A stretch of DNA of 64,000 bases from Combretum micranthum (lineage: Eukaryota; Streptophyta; Magnoliopsida; Myrtales; Combretaceae): contig JAMXBD010000234.1 of the NCBI GenBank assembly GCA_024138025.1, forward strand, positions 992,001 through 1,056,000, written 5' to 3'. This document shows positions 46,080-61,325 of the stretch, in pieces. A program made the translations under genes and the position numbers. The notes beneath the pieces were generated by a model that was not told the origin of the DNA, searched no databases, and saw only the letters and a program-made list of their open reading frames with translations. The number at the start of each line of letters is the position of its first letter. The first letter of the stretch is position 1.

Positions 46080-46620
46080 TTGAACAAGTCCTTGCCCCGG
46101 CGGATTTTTTATTTTTGGCTTTGCGCGTGTATTACACCCGTGTCTCCTTCTTCCTCCGTCAAAGAAAGATGATTCATGAAATCTTGCGAAATCCGATCCT
46201 CTCATCCATCTCCTTCACCGAACTCCAATTGCGAACTGCGACAGACACGTCCCATGCACCACAACCCACAGCGGCTCGCCGAGTCACCAGAAATCACCAA
46301 ACCCATCGAGTCGCACAAAACCCATTTCACCATCTCCTTCCACCTTCATTGAATCCAAACGAGACCCAACACTCCGACGAATTCGAGATACTGAGTCAAC
46401 TCACAAATGACCGAAGGCGCATCCATTCCCGAGGTCAAACCCAGAAGCTCCAACACACTCTGATCTCGACGCAAACCAAACGCCAAAGCCCAACTGGGTC
46501 CACCGACTAGGACACCTCTGACCCGCGCCAGTCTTGCATACTCGGCACGTGCGAGCTTCACCTTGACCAAACCGCGCTTGATCCATAACCACGCCGAATC
46601 TTGTTTGCCCACTGTTTTAG
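46080..46620. other. GC-rich, CpG-containing segment of unknown nature
   Basis: A block of about 540 bp clearly richer in GC and CpG than anything within several kb. The plus strand has a 131-codon frame (46115-46510) and the minus strand two shorter ones; none has a motif I recognise, and the Pro/Thr/His composition looks compositional. A possible splice donor (GCG|TGAGTG near 46638) and a good acceptor (TTTTGTTTTGCAG at about 46785-46797) lie downstream, so a 5' exon of a non-coding or fragmentary transcript is conceivable. A captured or decayed gene fragment is equally likely. Confidence 0.4.
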
Positions 46621-50100
<3,480 letters not shown>

Positions 50101-50106
50101 AAGGCC

Positions 50107-50312
50107 TAGATACTACAGGCACATTGCTTTCTTGAGGTTTCCTAAGAAAGTCTTATATGCGATGGCATTGAGAACACAAGTAGGCTCATTTGTAAGTAGA
50201 AGTAACAGAAGAATTTTTGTTGAGTCAACAGATTCTTGTAGAATTTTAACTTGGAAATTATGATGCGCACAGGAAAGGCTCATCTGCAATAGCCTTGACA
50301 TCATCCTCCAAA
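50107..50312. repeat. Dispersed repeat, copy 1 (partner at 53703-53890)
   Basis: The block 50207-50312 (GAAGTAACA...GTTGAGTCAA...AACTTGGAAATTATGATG...AATAGCCTTGAC) aligns with 53708-53815. The neighbouring GCGATGGCATTGAGAACACAAGTA aligns with GCAATGGCAACACAAGTA at 53861-53880, but on the opposite side, so the two copies have rearranged block order. Family unknown; no termini seen. Confidence 0.5.
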
Positions 50313-50814
50313 TTAAAAACATATACATGGGAAGGTTGAATAGACCATAAATAAATTGATTCAATTGATATTACATGTTATGATATGTTATGTATGTATA
50401 GATATTGTGATTAAAATTTTATATGTATGACAACTAAATTAGTAGTTCACAAAACCTATACATCCCATATTTGCATACATAATACGTATTGAAATTATAT
50501 TCATGAATTTCCCTAGAGAAAGCAACCAAAATCTAAAGTGCAAATGCACATGTTCCCATTTTCCATGATCCGTCACACATGTTGCAAGAATTTTGATGTT
50601 TTCTTATATATAAGCTTCCAAAGACAATAAGAAGAATTTACATTGTCGAATCTATGTTGGGAAGACATATAGGCTTGGTGGTGCTTCATGCTATTGATTC
50701 GTATTTTATATTTATATTTGTCTAAATTTATGTTTAAAGCTGTTAACCCACAATTCAAGTTATTTATTAAGATAGCATTTGGTTGTAAAATTTGGACAGG
50801 ATAAAATAGATTAC
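50313..50814. other. Intergenic, no gene seen
   Basis: AT-rich. The phrase TTTCCCTAGAGAAAGCAACCAAAATCTAAA at 50509-50537 recurs with few changes at 51125-51154, flanking the MITE on either side. This suggests a local duplication of about 615 bp spacing. Confidence 0.45.
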
Positions 50815-51044
50815 GGGTCTGTTTGGATGGTTTGTTTTTCATCTGTATCTGTATCTTTTTCAAAATTATATGTGTAAATATGTCCAATTTGCATATATAT
50901 TTTATCTATATTTGATCTATTTGATATTTTAATGAGAACTGCCAACTTTTTTTTATCTATATCTATTTCTTGATAAATAATTTATTAGAAAAAAGTTTGA
51001 AAAAAGTGTCTGTATCTGTCAGAAAAAGCTAAACAAACAGACCC
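50815..51044. mobile_element. MITE, GGGTCTGTTTGG family, well-preserved copy
   Basis: 230 bp with terminal inverted repeats GGGTCTGTTTG / CAAACAGACCC and a possible 3-bp flanking repeat TAC. The body matches 26257-26463. It is non-coding. The short duplication would fit a Harbinger/Tourist- or CACTA-like mobiliser, but TAC is not the usual TTA/TAA, so the superfamily stays open. Confidence 0.8.
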
Positions 51045-51640
51045 TACATAGTATAGTGTAAAAAGTATTGAACAATACAATACACATTAGGTCATGGTAC
51101 TAAATTTTTAATATATTCATGAATTTCTCTATAGAAAGCAACCAAAATCTAAAATGTAAATTTTCCTTTATGGTGCTACAATACATACATACATACATAT
51201 ATATATATATATAATTTGTGAATAGCATTCGAAAATTGTTCTCACCAAGTTTTTTTTTTTTTTAATTTGATTTACGGGGTTTTGAGTATTTTGGCTGTCT
51301 ACTTTGTAAAGATAAATATGCATAAAAATTTAAGATTTGAATGATTAACATATAGAGGATTCGGATATGGTTTTATTAAAACCTGTAGGCAAGGGATCAC
51401 TGTGTCTAGATAGTGAATAAATGCATGCTATATATATATATATTGAATTTTGTACATGGCAAATGCTTTTTAAGTTCTAACTACTTCGCGAGGATGGTTA
51501 TGGAGAAGGAAACAACATCCTGGACAATTATAAAAATATATAAATAAGACAATAATAATCAAGTTATTTTACAGGATCAGTATAAAAAGAATATAAACGG
51601 TCCATCTATGTAACAATAAAAATTTTCTTATCTAATAGTA

Positions 51641-51799
51641 TAGTGCTTCGTTTTCAAACTAAACAGATACAAATAAAATATCAATGAAAAACTGATAATT
51701 TTATTTATAAACTAACTACACCAAATCGATACTAAACTAATATCGATAAGTTACCGATACAAATCCAATACAAATAAAAACTCGACAATCCAAACAGAC
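51641..51799. mobile_element. MITE-like repeat (CCGATAC-rich family), copy 2
   Basis: Shares AATGAAAAACTGATAATTTTATTTATAAACTAAC and TACAAATAAAAACTCGACAATCCAAACAGAC with 58412-58569 and, less well, 34285-34465. Its right end CCAAACAGAC matches the terminus of the GGGTCTGTTTGG MITE, hinting that the two families share a mobiliser. Confidence 0.55.
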
Positions 51800-53702
51800 A
51801 TAGCCTGATTGTATGTAAAATATATAAACCGTATGTAAAAGCTAATAATAAATTAAACTACGATCGATTACAAGCAAATGATATGTTTATATAGAAAATA
51901 TAATAACGGTGGAATTTTGTTAATGATTCTTATTTTAGTGAGTTTATTTGTAACATATTCATTTTCTAACTAATTATTCCTGTTATATATGTCAACACCT
52001 TGTTGGTATAGAAAGTATGAAAAAAGATTCTACTAAGTCATTTTCTTTTCTTGTCATTAATGATGAATTTCTATAAGTTAATAGCATGCTTATATGCAGA
52101 AAGAAAAGAAAAAGAAAAAGATTCTATTTATTCAGTCAGTCATTACATGTCTTGTTTATACGAAAAAATAGCTGAAAAGGAGATTTTGTTTGATCATTAA
52201 TACTTGATTATATAAAAATTATAGGAGTTTTATTACACCACTGATTTCTTGTTCATTTATATGGATAATAAAAAAAAAAAGTCTTTATTCTGTTATTGAT
52301 TGGTTGCATAGAAAATACAAATGGAGTTTTGTTCTTTCGAACATTAATTCTTCTTCTTCTTTTTTTAATTCATATGTAAAGTATGAAAAGAATTCAACTC
52401 TCTCATTACAGATTTTTATTTAATAAATTGTTTTAAGAAAAATATGGAAAAAGATTTTAGTTCTGTCATTTTCCTTTAAAAAAAAAAACACATTAATTGC
52501 ATGCTTTTATATTTCTTAATGGAATATTTATATAGAAAGCATATAAGACAGTAACATGTTTATATAGAAAGAGTATAGGAATTTTGATTTTGCTCTCACA
52601 TGTCTTAAATAAGTTAATAACATTGCATGTATTGGAAACAGAAGAAAAAAGAGATTCATTTCTTTTTCTTCTGTTATAATCTTTTGTGTACACTATTTGT
52701 TTTTTATTCTGTACATATATAAATGTTATTCATAGATAAAATAATCGTAATATAAATTCATTAATAAAAGAATAGTAAAATGAAAAATATTATCTTTTCT
52801 TTATATACTTAATAGAATAAAGTTTTACGGTATATATACTATATATATATATCATTTAGCTATTGTTTGAATTACCTATAAAAATAAATGGAGGTTTTCT
52901 AAGAGATAGGATCTTTTCTAGGTGTTTTTCAAACATCGAATAAAAATTAGACTGTTATAAGACTATTCAAGTAAAAATCAAAACGGACAACAACTTAAAC
53001 TTAGCAGCTTTTAATAAATTAAAATGAATCAATATCCTAAAGTTTTATAAAATCAAAATGAACTATGAGGATCTGATTCCAACTGAAAAATATATAGGCA
53101 TCTGTAAGGCAGTCACAACAATAACAACTTTTAGGTATTTTCAAAACAAAATAAATAAAAAATCTCTTTTAGGAATTTTTCTTTAAAAAATATAATAATA
53201 ACCTTTTTTAGGATCTTTTTCTTAAAATCATAAGAATAATTTCCCTTTAGAACTTTTTTTAAAAAAACTAGAAAATACATATTTCCTTAAACTTTTTAAT
53301 AAAAATTAATAAATTAAAAAATTATAAAAAAAAAAACAAACCAAAAAGGTAAGCTCCTCTTTTTTAAGATTTTTTCCCATAATATTCAAAAATTCCGATG
53401 CCCATAAAACCCTATATAACTCTCTAGAGTTCTAAAATATTAATTCTGGAACTCATGATTTCTAGTTTTTCATGCAGCTCAATAGCCGAATCAGAAATCA
53501 AACCACCCCTTAATTTATAGTTCACCATTTATTTTTTCGACTTTCGTCGGTGGAAACTTCAAACTAAAAAATTTTCAAAACCAGGCTTTTACAAAAAAAT
53601 CCTATTAGTTCCCAATCGAGTCATATTAAACGGGCTAGGTTAAAGATGATGCAAAACCTTCAAAATGATAGGAGCAAATTTTCAAGCCCAACAATATATA
53701 AG
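51800..53702. other. Intergenic AT-rich DNA, no gene seen
   Basis: Many A and T runs; frames are compositional only. Confidence 0.55.
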
Positions 53703-53890
53703 CAAAAGTAACAAAGTAGTGTCGTTGAGTCAATAGAATCAATGTAAAATTTCAACTTGGAAATTATGATGAGCAAAAGGAAGCCTCATCTACAATAGCC
53801 TTGACAAAGGGGCGTTATCTAATGCCATAAGCATCATATAGGTATGACTACTTGCTGCGAGGCAATGGCAACACAAGTATATCTACTTTT
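53703..53890. repeat. Dispersed repeat, copy 2 (partner at 50107-50312)
   Basis: Contains GTTGAGTCAATAGAATC, TTTCAACTTGGAAATTATGATG and ACAATAGCCTTGAC, aligned with the copy 3.5 kb to the left. Confidence 0.5.
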
Positions 53891-55259
53891 AAATTTTGGT
53901 ATTTATTATCTAACATTTCACTTTTTGCAGTTTAGTGCTTCTGCTTTGAAATAAAGTTCAGTTTTTGCAGTTTAGAGACACTAAACATGACTTTGCTTCA
54001 ACAATAAAAGCATAAATTGCAAAGGATAAAGAGCTAATTTAAACATTGTTTGAATGTAGGAGTACTAAATCTTCAAATGTAAAACCTAAGACATTAAATT
54101 TCCAAAATTTAAAAGTAGATGTACTTGCGTTTCCTTTGTCCTACTTGCTCTCCTTAAGATTTTTTTTAACCTCATCAATGGGCACATTGTGTAGCACATA
54201 ATTTAAGAGAGCCTCAAAAAGTTTAATTCTATAAGCATTATGCCAATTCATGAGCCTGCAGGGGTATTCCATTCTCGTGTAAGTAAAGGGTTGAATGACT
54301 AATAGTCATCATCTTGGTGTTATAGAATAGCTAGTGCACTGTTGTGCTCATATTAGCTGTAGAACTATTGTACCTTCTCCCAAAGGTGGTTGTTTTGTTT
54401 TTCAACTGCATCAAAGTGCTATTTCATCAAGTAAAATTCCTCCAAAAGCTATGTTTATTCATCATTATTCGGTTGTTTATCGTGGCTAGCCTAGAAAATA
54501 TCTTAAATTTATTGGTGGCTTTTACTATCATTTCAAGTGTTCTTCATGGCGATGGTAAAAGTGGTGGTATTTGTCTTGTAAATAGTGGACATTAAAATGT
54601 TGTTGTCATGTTTTCAATGGAGTATCATGGGTTTTGTCCAACAGGTCCTTTAGCATTGTGGACGAAGTGGGCTCGTACAACAAATAAACTTAAGCTAAGA
54701 GGCATCAAGGGTAGCTCTGATATAGACACTCTGACGTTTAAGGCAATGGAAGATTCTAAGGAGATGAGACTATATCAACACCAAAGATAAGGGGTATGAA
54801 AGAGTGTATTTGTCCCAATTACTCAAATTAAAGGTTTAGTTGATGCATGGTGGGGAAGTATCTAATTAAATGCCTTAGCTTTGTATATCATGAGGGTATC
54901 TATAAAAAGAGATGGATCAACATTATGTGATATTTATCCCCTTAATTCTCTGGCATTTATAAGGTAATAGGGTAAAGCGCATATCCTAAAGGAAGGGATG
55001 TAGTGGGGAGCAACCTATTTTGTCTACTAATAAGAGGATTTTTTATGGTTTTGTCTTATCCTTTAAGGTCCAATTGTTTAAAACATAAATGCACACATAC
55101 ACCACGAATAAGGAGCATTTTACACAAAATTGAAGGAGGATTATCTTTAACGCCCATAATTCTTTATGAAGTTATAAATAGAAGTTTTTCTTTTTTTATA
55201 GATATGGAAGAAGTTATTGAGCTTTATTTGCTAGAAAACTGTACGATAGGGTTGTTGTA
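53891..55259. other. Intergenic, unassigned short frames
   Basis: Plus frames at 54344-54595, 54608-54790 and 55003-55260 lie on one strand in succession and are less AT-biased than their surroundings, which may mean a decayed element. I recognise no motif in any of them and do not call a gene. Confidence 0.4.
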
Positions 55260-56030
55260 ATTGGCCAATCAAGTACAATAGGTATACCGATCGATCCAAG
55301 AGGAGTTAAAAATCGATGATATTTGTACAGATGTCATAGAGAGAGGCGTTAGAAGAGGATCAAGCAAACCTAGTTTCTCCAATATACAAGTGTGACAAAA
55401 GATCAAACCAAGTAGACGCAATTGTTCTTTACTTGTTCTTTACTAATATAAGTTTTAATCTTTCTCGGAAGTGTTTAGAAGAGTTTCCACATTGCTCTCA
55501 ATCTTTGTAATACGTAGAATATGTCCCCAAATAAGAAGAGGTACCTCCTATTTATAGATGTTGGAAGTTGATACTAACCATTGGATCATTCCTAAAGATC
55601 TAACAACTAAAATTGAAGCATTCTTTTATTTAGTAATGGGTGAGCTTGCAAATGAACTTGAAGAAAGCTTGAGGACTTTTATAATATGAAAAAAGCCCAT
55701 TATTCTTTAAAAATTGCCCTATTTTAGTCAAATGGAGCCCAAATTTGTCTAGATTGGTATTTTTTGAGTTTATTTTTTACGTGCGAGATAAATAAAGCTG
55801 AGAGTGAAATAAATCAATCCAGCGATCTTTGTTCTGAACCTATCAAGTCAAATCTCCTAATGACATCCCTTATTAGACATAGTCTTTTGAATCATGCCAC
55901 TAGCTTAAAAGATCGATTCTTGGCATTAAATCGAGCTCTAGGCCCAATTACCGAAATGGCCCTCTACAAAAACAAATGTATCGCTTCCTTTATTGTATTT
56001 GTCTCTAATTCTTTAATTTTACCATTTTAA
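55260..56030 (-). repeat. LTR-like fragment on the minus strand
   Basis: On the minus strand CTATAAATAGGAGGTACCTC (near 55557-55538) is a strong TATA box followed by TTATTTGGGGACATATTC and about 250 bp of leader-like sequence, as in R-U5 of plant LTRs. A promoter remnant of a host gene is possible, but no coding sequence follows. Ends could not be fixed and no partner copy is in the window. Confidence 0.35.
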
Positions 56031-58411
56031 ATAAGATAAAGCATATGCCAAGTTTACATTTAAAATCTCGTAAATCATTATACTGTGATTGCTTAAGCAT
56101 GCAAAACATTGTGTGGGCTCATTGATCCATTGTGATTTTGCTACTTAATAAAATTGAATGAAGTCCTTCATTGAATGTGATGCTGTATTCGTGGAAATTA
56201 AAGGCCCGTCCAAACTCTATATTGTATTTGAACTTCATCTTTTAAACACTATCTCTTTATTTGTTTTTGATAATTTATTAATTGTGCTTATCTATCTTTT
56301 TGCTGCCTGTTTAGTTAAACATTCTTAAAACTGAAAATTAGACAATATTTGCATTAAAACTCATTTTACACCTCCTCTTGTGTTTAATCCCAATATTTCA
56401 AGTGATGCCCTATGTGAGTAAAATAAAACTCACTTGCATTGTAGAGGAGTACTAGTTTTGGTATATAAGGCCAATAAGTCAACACGTAATTGGGATCTTT
56501 TGGGTTTTATGGTTAAAAAAGTCATCTCCTAAGTTGACTATTCACTAATTTTGGGCTAAGCATTTGTTATTTACTACTTTTGGGCTGAAGCATTATTATA
56601 TCTCCAACCCTTTATGGTAAATATTTAAACATAAATTTGATATTTTTGAACTTTTTTTTTTTTGCTAAAATTTTGATGCCGAATGACTAAAACTTTTTCT
56701 AAAAAAGGAAGACAGTAAGATATTATCGACAAATTATTATCCACTGCCTATTCTCGTAAAACAAATACAGTACTAAATTAAATTTATAATTGTTGTGCTA
56801 AAATAATTACAGCCATAATTGAAATTGTTAGTGTGTATTACAAGTGATCTTAACAAGAAATTCTAGAAATTAAAAATCTCCGTATAACGTTAATAATTTT
56901 TAGGAATGTTACCATTAATTACCCAAAATTTTAATATTTGCCCTTGTATTAATTACTGGTTATTGCATTCTAACTTGGTGACTACCGTCTGAAATCATGG
57001 ACCATCTGTCTCGATTTCGATTTCCTTCATTTAATTAGAAGTTAATGCATGTAAGTAGGCATAAATCAAGTCAAATCAAGAAAATTTTCTTGTGGTGAAG
57101 GGAGATGAGGGGTTGGTTGTCTCTCTTTTGTGGGACCATGTAGCGTAAGAAAAATATATTAAAAAGAAAAAGAAAAAACCACAATTATTATTTATTAAAT
57201 TAGTTGAGAAATATATATATATATATATTTAAAATAATTAATAATAAGAGAGCAACCCTATCCTATAATTAGGTGGAACGCTCCCTACATCAAAGACAAT
57301 GGGGCGTCTAAATCAATGCCCTTAAAAAAATGCACCTCAGCCCTTCTTCACTTTCCGATGAAATCTTAGAAGACCAACATCCCCTCAAACGTCCCATTCT
57401 CCAAAAACCCACGAGCACCCGACTAATCAATATTAAATTTTTAAGATTTCTTGGTCCCCCCTCCCCTCCCCCAACCCCCCCTCAATCTAGAAATCTTGCA
57501 AGTTGACATCCACTCAATAATATATATGAACTGGATCATAAATTTTTAAAGAAAGAATAGGAAAAATTTTCATGCTTACTGCCCACTCTGCTAAAGATGG
57601 AAATCGAGGGAAAAAAAAAAAATAAAACAAGTGCTAAAAATTATGGGCATCCCATGCGACTACAAACAAACTTTCGTTTATCTATATTATGAAAAAAACC
57701 TTAGAAATACCAATTTAAAAAGAAATAATAATATATTAGCACATTGGAGGTAATATCATAATGGGTTTAATTTTAGTCGATCATGATTTGTTCATAAATG
57801 GTTTAAATCCATTTAGATCTATTTATGAACGTATTGAGCTTTGAGTCCAATATGGGTTGTTAATATATACATTTATATATATATATGTGTGTGATTATAA
57901 GATGAGGATAACCGTTTCATATTTTATATTAGTTAGAAGTTAAATACTTGTATTGATTTTAATTTAATGTAGATATTTGATCATTTGCAATTTTTCCGTG
58001 GGCTTTATCCTTTGGTGATGAATTTATGATATTTATCTTCAATTATCGTGCTGATATTTGTTTTTCATAGGCTTTAGCTATCGGTTTTCAAAGCAATTAG
58101 GTCAATAATCTTACATCCTAGTAGCACTAATACCAGTCTCCGAGGATGAATCTTGTTCAAATTTCCACCTTTACATTATAATGAAAAAAATAATTAATTA
58201 TATTTCTATTTTGCATTCATTAAAAGGAATTATTCTACAAACATAAGCTTTTAAATAGGAAACCATTATTACCATTATTGGTACCAACCTTAAATATGAA
58301 TTGCTTGGTTCAAAAGTCCATTTGATGCAACTAATAAATATAGAAACATTTATCATAACGCGTGATCTAACTACTAAAATAGTTAATATTTTAATTTTAG
58401 ACAGTTTGCAT
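56031..58411. other. Intergenic AT-rich DNA, no gene seen
   Basis: No credible frame. There is a C-rich patch at 57450-57485 (CCCCCTCCCCTCCCCC type), AT runs near 57210 and 57860, and a SINE-like piece at 58113-58190. Confidence 0.5.
58113..58190 (+). repeat. SINE-like fragment
   Basis: CCTAGTAGCACTAATACCAGTC and GTTCAAATTTCCACC (B-box-like) in the same arrangement as 31857-31987, followed by a short A-rich end. Confidence 0.35.
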
Positions 58412-58569
58412 TACCGTTTTGGTATTGTTTTCAAACTGTACCGATACTAAATCGATAGAGATATGATACCAATGAAAAACTGATAATTTTATTCATAAAC
58501 TAACCAATCCAAACTGATATTGATCTGATATAAATTTAATACAGATAAAAATCCGATCATCCAAATAGG
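58412..58569. mobile_element. MITE-like repeat (CCGATAC-rich family), copy 3
   Basis: Body closely matches 51641-51799 (CAATGAAAAACTGATAATTTTATTCATAAACTAACCAA, TACAGATAAAAATCCGATCATCCAAATAGGC). It lies about 1.7 kb upstream of the BPS1-like gene. Confidence 0.55.
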
Positions 58570-58705
58570 CGGTTAGATGTTGACTGGATGGTCCAATCGA
58601 CGAGACCATAAAAGCTTCCTAAAAAAAATAAAAAAGATTTTAAGAAAACAAAACAAAGTTAGAAATATATTTGTTTTCTTAAATTAAGGCTAATAGGTTA
58701 TAATA

Positions 58706-58839
58706 CCATCAACCCAATGTGATAGGATAAAGTATTGGACTTGGGAATGAATACAACCATTTGTCCCATACCCCATCAATCCAAAGTGGTAGAATAAAAT
58801 ATTGGACTTGGGAATGAATACGTCCATTTGTCCCATCTA
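58706..58839. repeat. 67-bp tandem duplication
   Basis: Two head-to-tail units starting CCATCAACCCAATGTG (58706) and CCATCAATCCAAAGTG (58773), with the shared core TATTGGACTTGGGAATGAATAC and CCATTTGTCCCAT. Confidence 0.9.
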
Positions 58840-60172
58840 AAATAGGGGAATGAATATCATCATACAATTTGTCTCCATAGGAGTAGAAACACTCCTAAAA
58901 TAAGGCATAAAAAGACTGGTTTTTTTGCATTGTACATAGTTACACAACACAAATACGAAGAACCTCATCATTTCAATTCCCTTTTGAAAACATCAACAAG
59001 TAAAGGGAAAATATCTAGGAAAAACAAAACCACAAATTTCAATAGCATAGATGGGAAGTAAAGGCACAAAGTCAGTTGCTCGAGGAAGAAAAAAAGGGGG
59101 TGTAGGAAGAAGCCAAGGAGCACACCATTCAAAAGAAAGACCCGTATCTAAGTGTAGCCATTTTCTCAAGTTTTGGAAACATTGTTCCGAGTCAATGCAG
59201 TCAAATTTCCCACTAACCAATCAACTCATTCTAACACCCTTTACAACTATGACAACAACGTTAACAACAAACCACTTGTTTTTCTTCCTTTTCCTTTTCC
59301 TTTTTCCCCTCTACTATGCATGATATTTATATAGTTTTTCTTCTATATAACAAGGACCCATTTTACATTTGGACGCATTGGATAATGGGTCATGGATAGT
59401 CTTTCATTTAGGTAAGAAATTGGATGAAAATAGTATATATGAAATTCTATTCAAGCCCTTTAAAATTTTCAAAAATAACAAATACAAAATATCTAGCTTC
59501 TCATTCATTACATGCCTAAGTTTTTTTTCTTATTACAACTGATTATAAACCAGCAAACTTCTAAATGCCTAAAAATGGTAATATTTAAATAAATATATTA
59601 TATATAAGATTATTTAAAAATAAATATTAGAAACCATGTTCCCTAAATTGGCGGGTAATTAAAGAAAACTATAAATACATTAGCATTCAAGTAGATATTG
59701 GAAAATTAAATAAGTAAATAATAAATACACATGTATACCAAATGGGTATATTAGAAATACAAAACTAAAAATAGTAAAAAAAAAAAGGCAAAGTATGACT
59801 ATCCACTTTAATATAATAGAATATAATACAAAAATATTAGTTGACATACCAACAATATCTAAACTCCCTCTTTTTATACATAGATATAAAGATTGTATAA
59901 TATATGTATATATCGATGTGTATGTGTTTATATTTCCCCAATCTCTCCTCTATTTGGGGTTTTTTCTTTTATTTTTTTATTATTATTTTAATAGTTTTAT
60001 TCTCCCCCTAGTACACTTTCTTTCTGCCCATTAAACTATGAAAATGGCATATTACCAATCATCCTTTCCCCTCTATAGGAAACAACCATCATTGCATCCA
60101 ACAATCCTTTTCAACCTTAGAACCTGAGCTTCTAAGATAATTCTTATGCTTCTTTTCCCTTTCCTCTTTCAA
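58840..60172. other. Upstream region of the BPS1-like gene
   Basis: AT-rich. The overlapping opposite-strand frames at 58993-59323 lie in a GC-richer island but show no family motif on either strand and are not called. CT-rich tracts precede the gene. Confidence 0.5.
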
Positions 60173-60180
60173 TTTAAATA
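60173..60180 (+). promoter_or_regulatory. Possible TATA box of the BPS1-like gene
   Basis: TTTAAATA 73 bp before the start codon, followed by a CT-rich leader with (CCT)n at about 60205-60223. Plausible core promoter and 5' UTR, but not proven. Confidence 0.35.
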
Positions 60181-60252
60181 CCACACTTTCCTCAACCCTT
60201 TTTCCTCCTCCTCCTCCTCCTCCTCTTCTTCTGACTTGTTCACACCAATTAA

Positions 60253-61325
60253 ATGGATTCTTCTACAAACTCAGTGAATGGATTCTACACTTTCCTAACA
60301 AGAGGGATTGATGATCTTGAAAGAGTTTATCTTTCAAACAACTTCATGTCAATACAATTCCTTCAAAGGGTACTTTCACTTTTAAGATCTTTTCACTCCC
60401 GATTGACTCTTTTAGTCCAGGAACTCCACTTGCCTGTTGGTGATAAGTGGCTTGATGAGTACATGGATGAAAGTTCAAAACTATGGGAAGTTTGTCATGT
60501 GCTTAAATCAGGAATATCTGGCATGGAAAGCTATTATTCTTCTGGTCTCAACATCACTTCTCATCTTGATAGCCATCCCCATCTCAACCCACAACTATCT
60601 AGGCAGGTATACAGAGCGTAGCGCAGGGATTCGAACTCAGGACTTCCCTTTACTCGGGTTATTTCTCTCTGTATGGTAATTATTGATTGAGATATTGATG
60701 TTTTTTTGTTGATCCAGGTCATAAGGGCAATCATTGGGTGTGGAAGAGAAGCTCTAGGATTGGAGGAGGAAAACAGGGCACTCATTGAAAACAGAATCCA
60801 GCCACTTTCCCTGCGGTTCGACGAGCGTGTCTCGATCGAATCAAAGCTAAATGGATTCAATGGCTTTAGAGGGGTACTGTATGCAATGAGGAATGTGAGC
60901 TCTTTGCTTCTGATGATCTTGCTATATGGACTTGTGTACTGCTGGCCTGAATCCAATTTCCTAAGAGGAAGATATGAAGGGTGCTTGTTCTTCGGATCGG
61001 GTTTCATGATTTCGACAGCAAGATTGCAGCAAAGAATAGTGGAGGAGATCAACCAGATCGGTAGCCGACCGGGGATATTGGCGTACGAGTTTAGGAGATC
61101 AAAGATGGCAATGGAGGAGCTGAGAGGAGAGATGGATAGACAGAGTGGGAGAGGGTGGTGGAGTGGGAAATGGAAGTGGGGATAAGAGAGAGAGTGGAGA
61201 ATATGAAAGGGTATTTTGGGGTGTTGAGATCTGGTGCTGAGAATATAGTTGGACAGTTGGATGATTTCTTTGATGAAATTGTTGAAGGCAGGAAGAAGCT
61301 CTTGGACTTTTGCAGCCACAGATAG
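60253..61325 (+). CDS. BPS1 (BYPASS1)-like protein, two exons, frameshift near the C-terminus
   Basis: Exon 1 is 60253-60606 (118 codons, [18 protein letters not shown] ... LSRQ). Exon 2 begins at 60718 ([19 protein letters not shown]). The 111-bp intron has GT-AG ends and phase 0. The sequence resembles the plant BPS1-like family: [45 protein letters not shown] and a hydrophobic segment [16 protein letters not shown] that may cross a membrane. BPS1 of Arabidopsis limits production of a root-derived growth-arrest signal; the role of this paralogue is not known. As read, exon 2 stops at 61183-61185 (273 residues). The family C-terminus ([14 protein letters not shown] ... [22 protein letters not shown]) follows in another frame, ending at TAG 61323-61325, so a net one-base loss near 61140 is implied. 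This may be a sequencing error or a real mutation. Confidence 0.82.
60607..60717 (+). other. Intron of the BPS1-like gene
   Basis: GTATAC...GATCCAG, 111 bp, phase 0. Contains GGGATTCGAACTCAGGAC (60621-60638), which on the minus strand reads as a pol III B-box (GAGTTCGAATCC). Confidence 0.8.

Noticed and set aside
58993..59323. Overlapping frames on both strands, with a segment on the minus strand (TTCTTCCTACACCCCC) loosely like miR482
   Set aside because: No complementary arm nearby to form a hairpin, and neither protein frame has a known motif.
60561..61319. 252-codon minus-strand frame
   Set aside because: Antisense to exon 2 of the BPS1-like gene, crosses its intron, and shows no family similarity.
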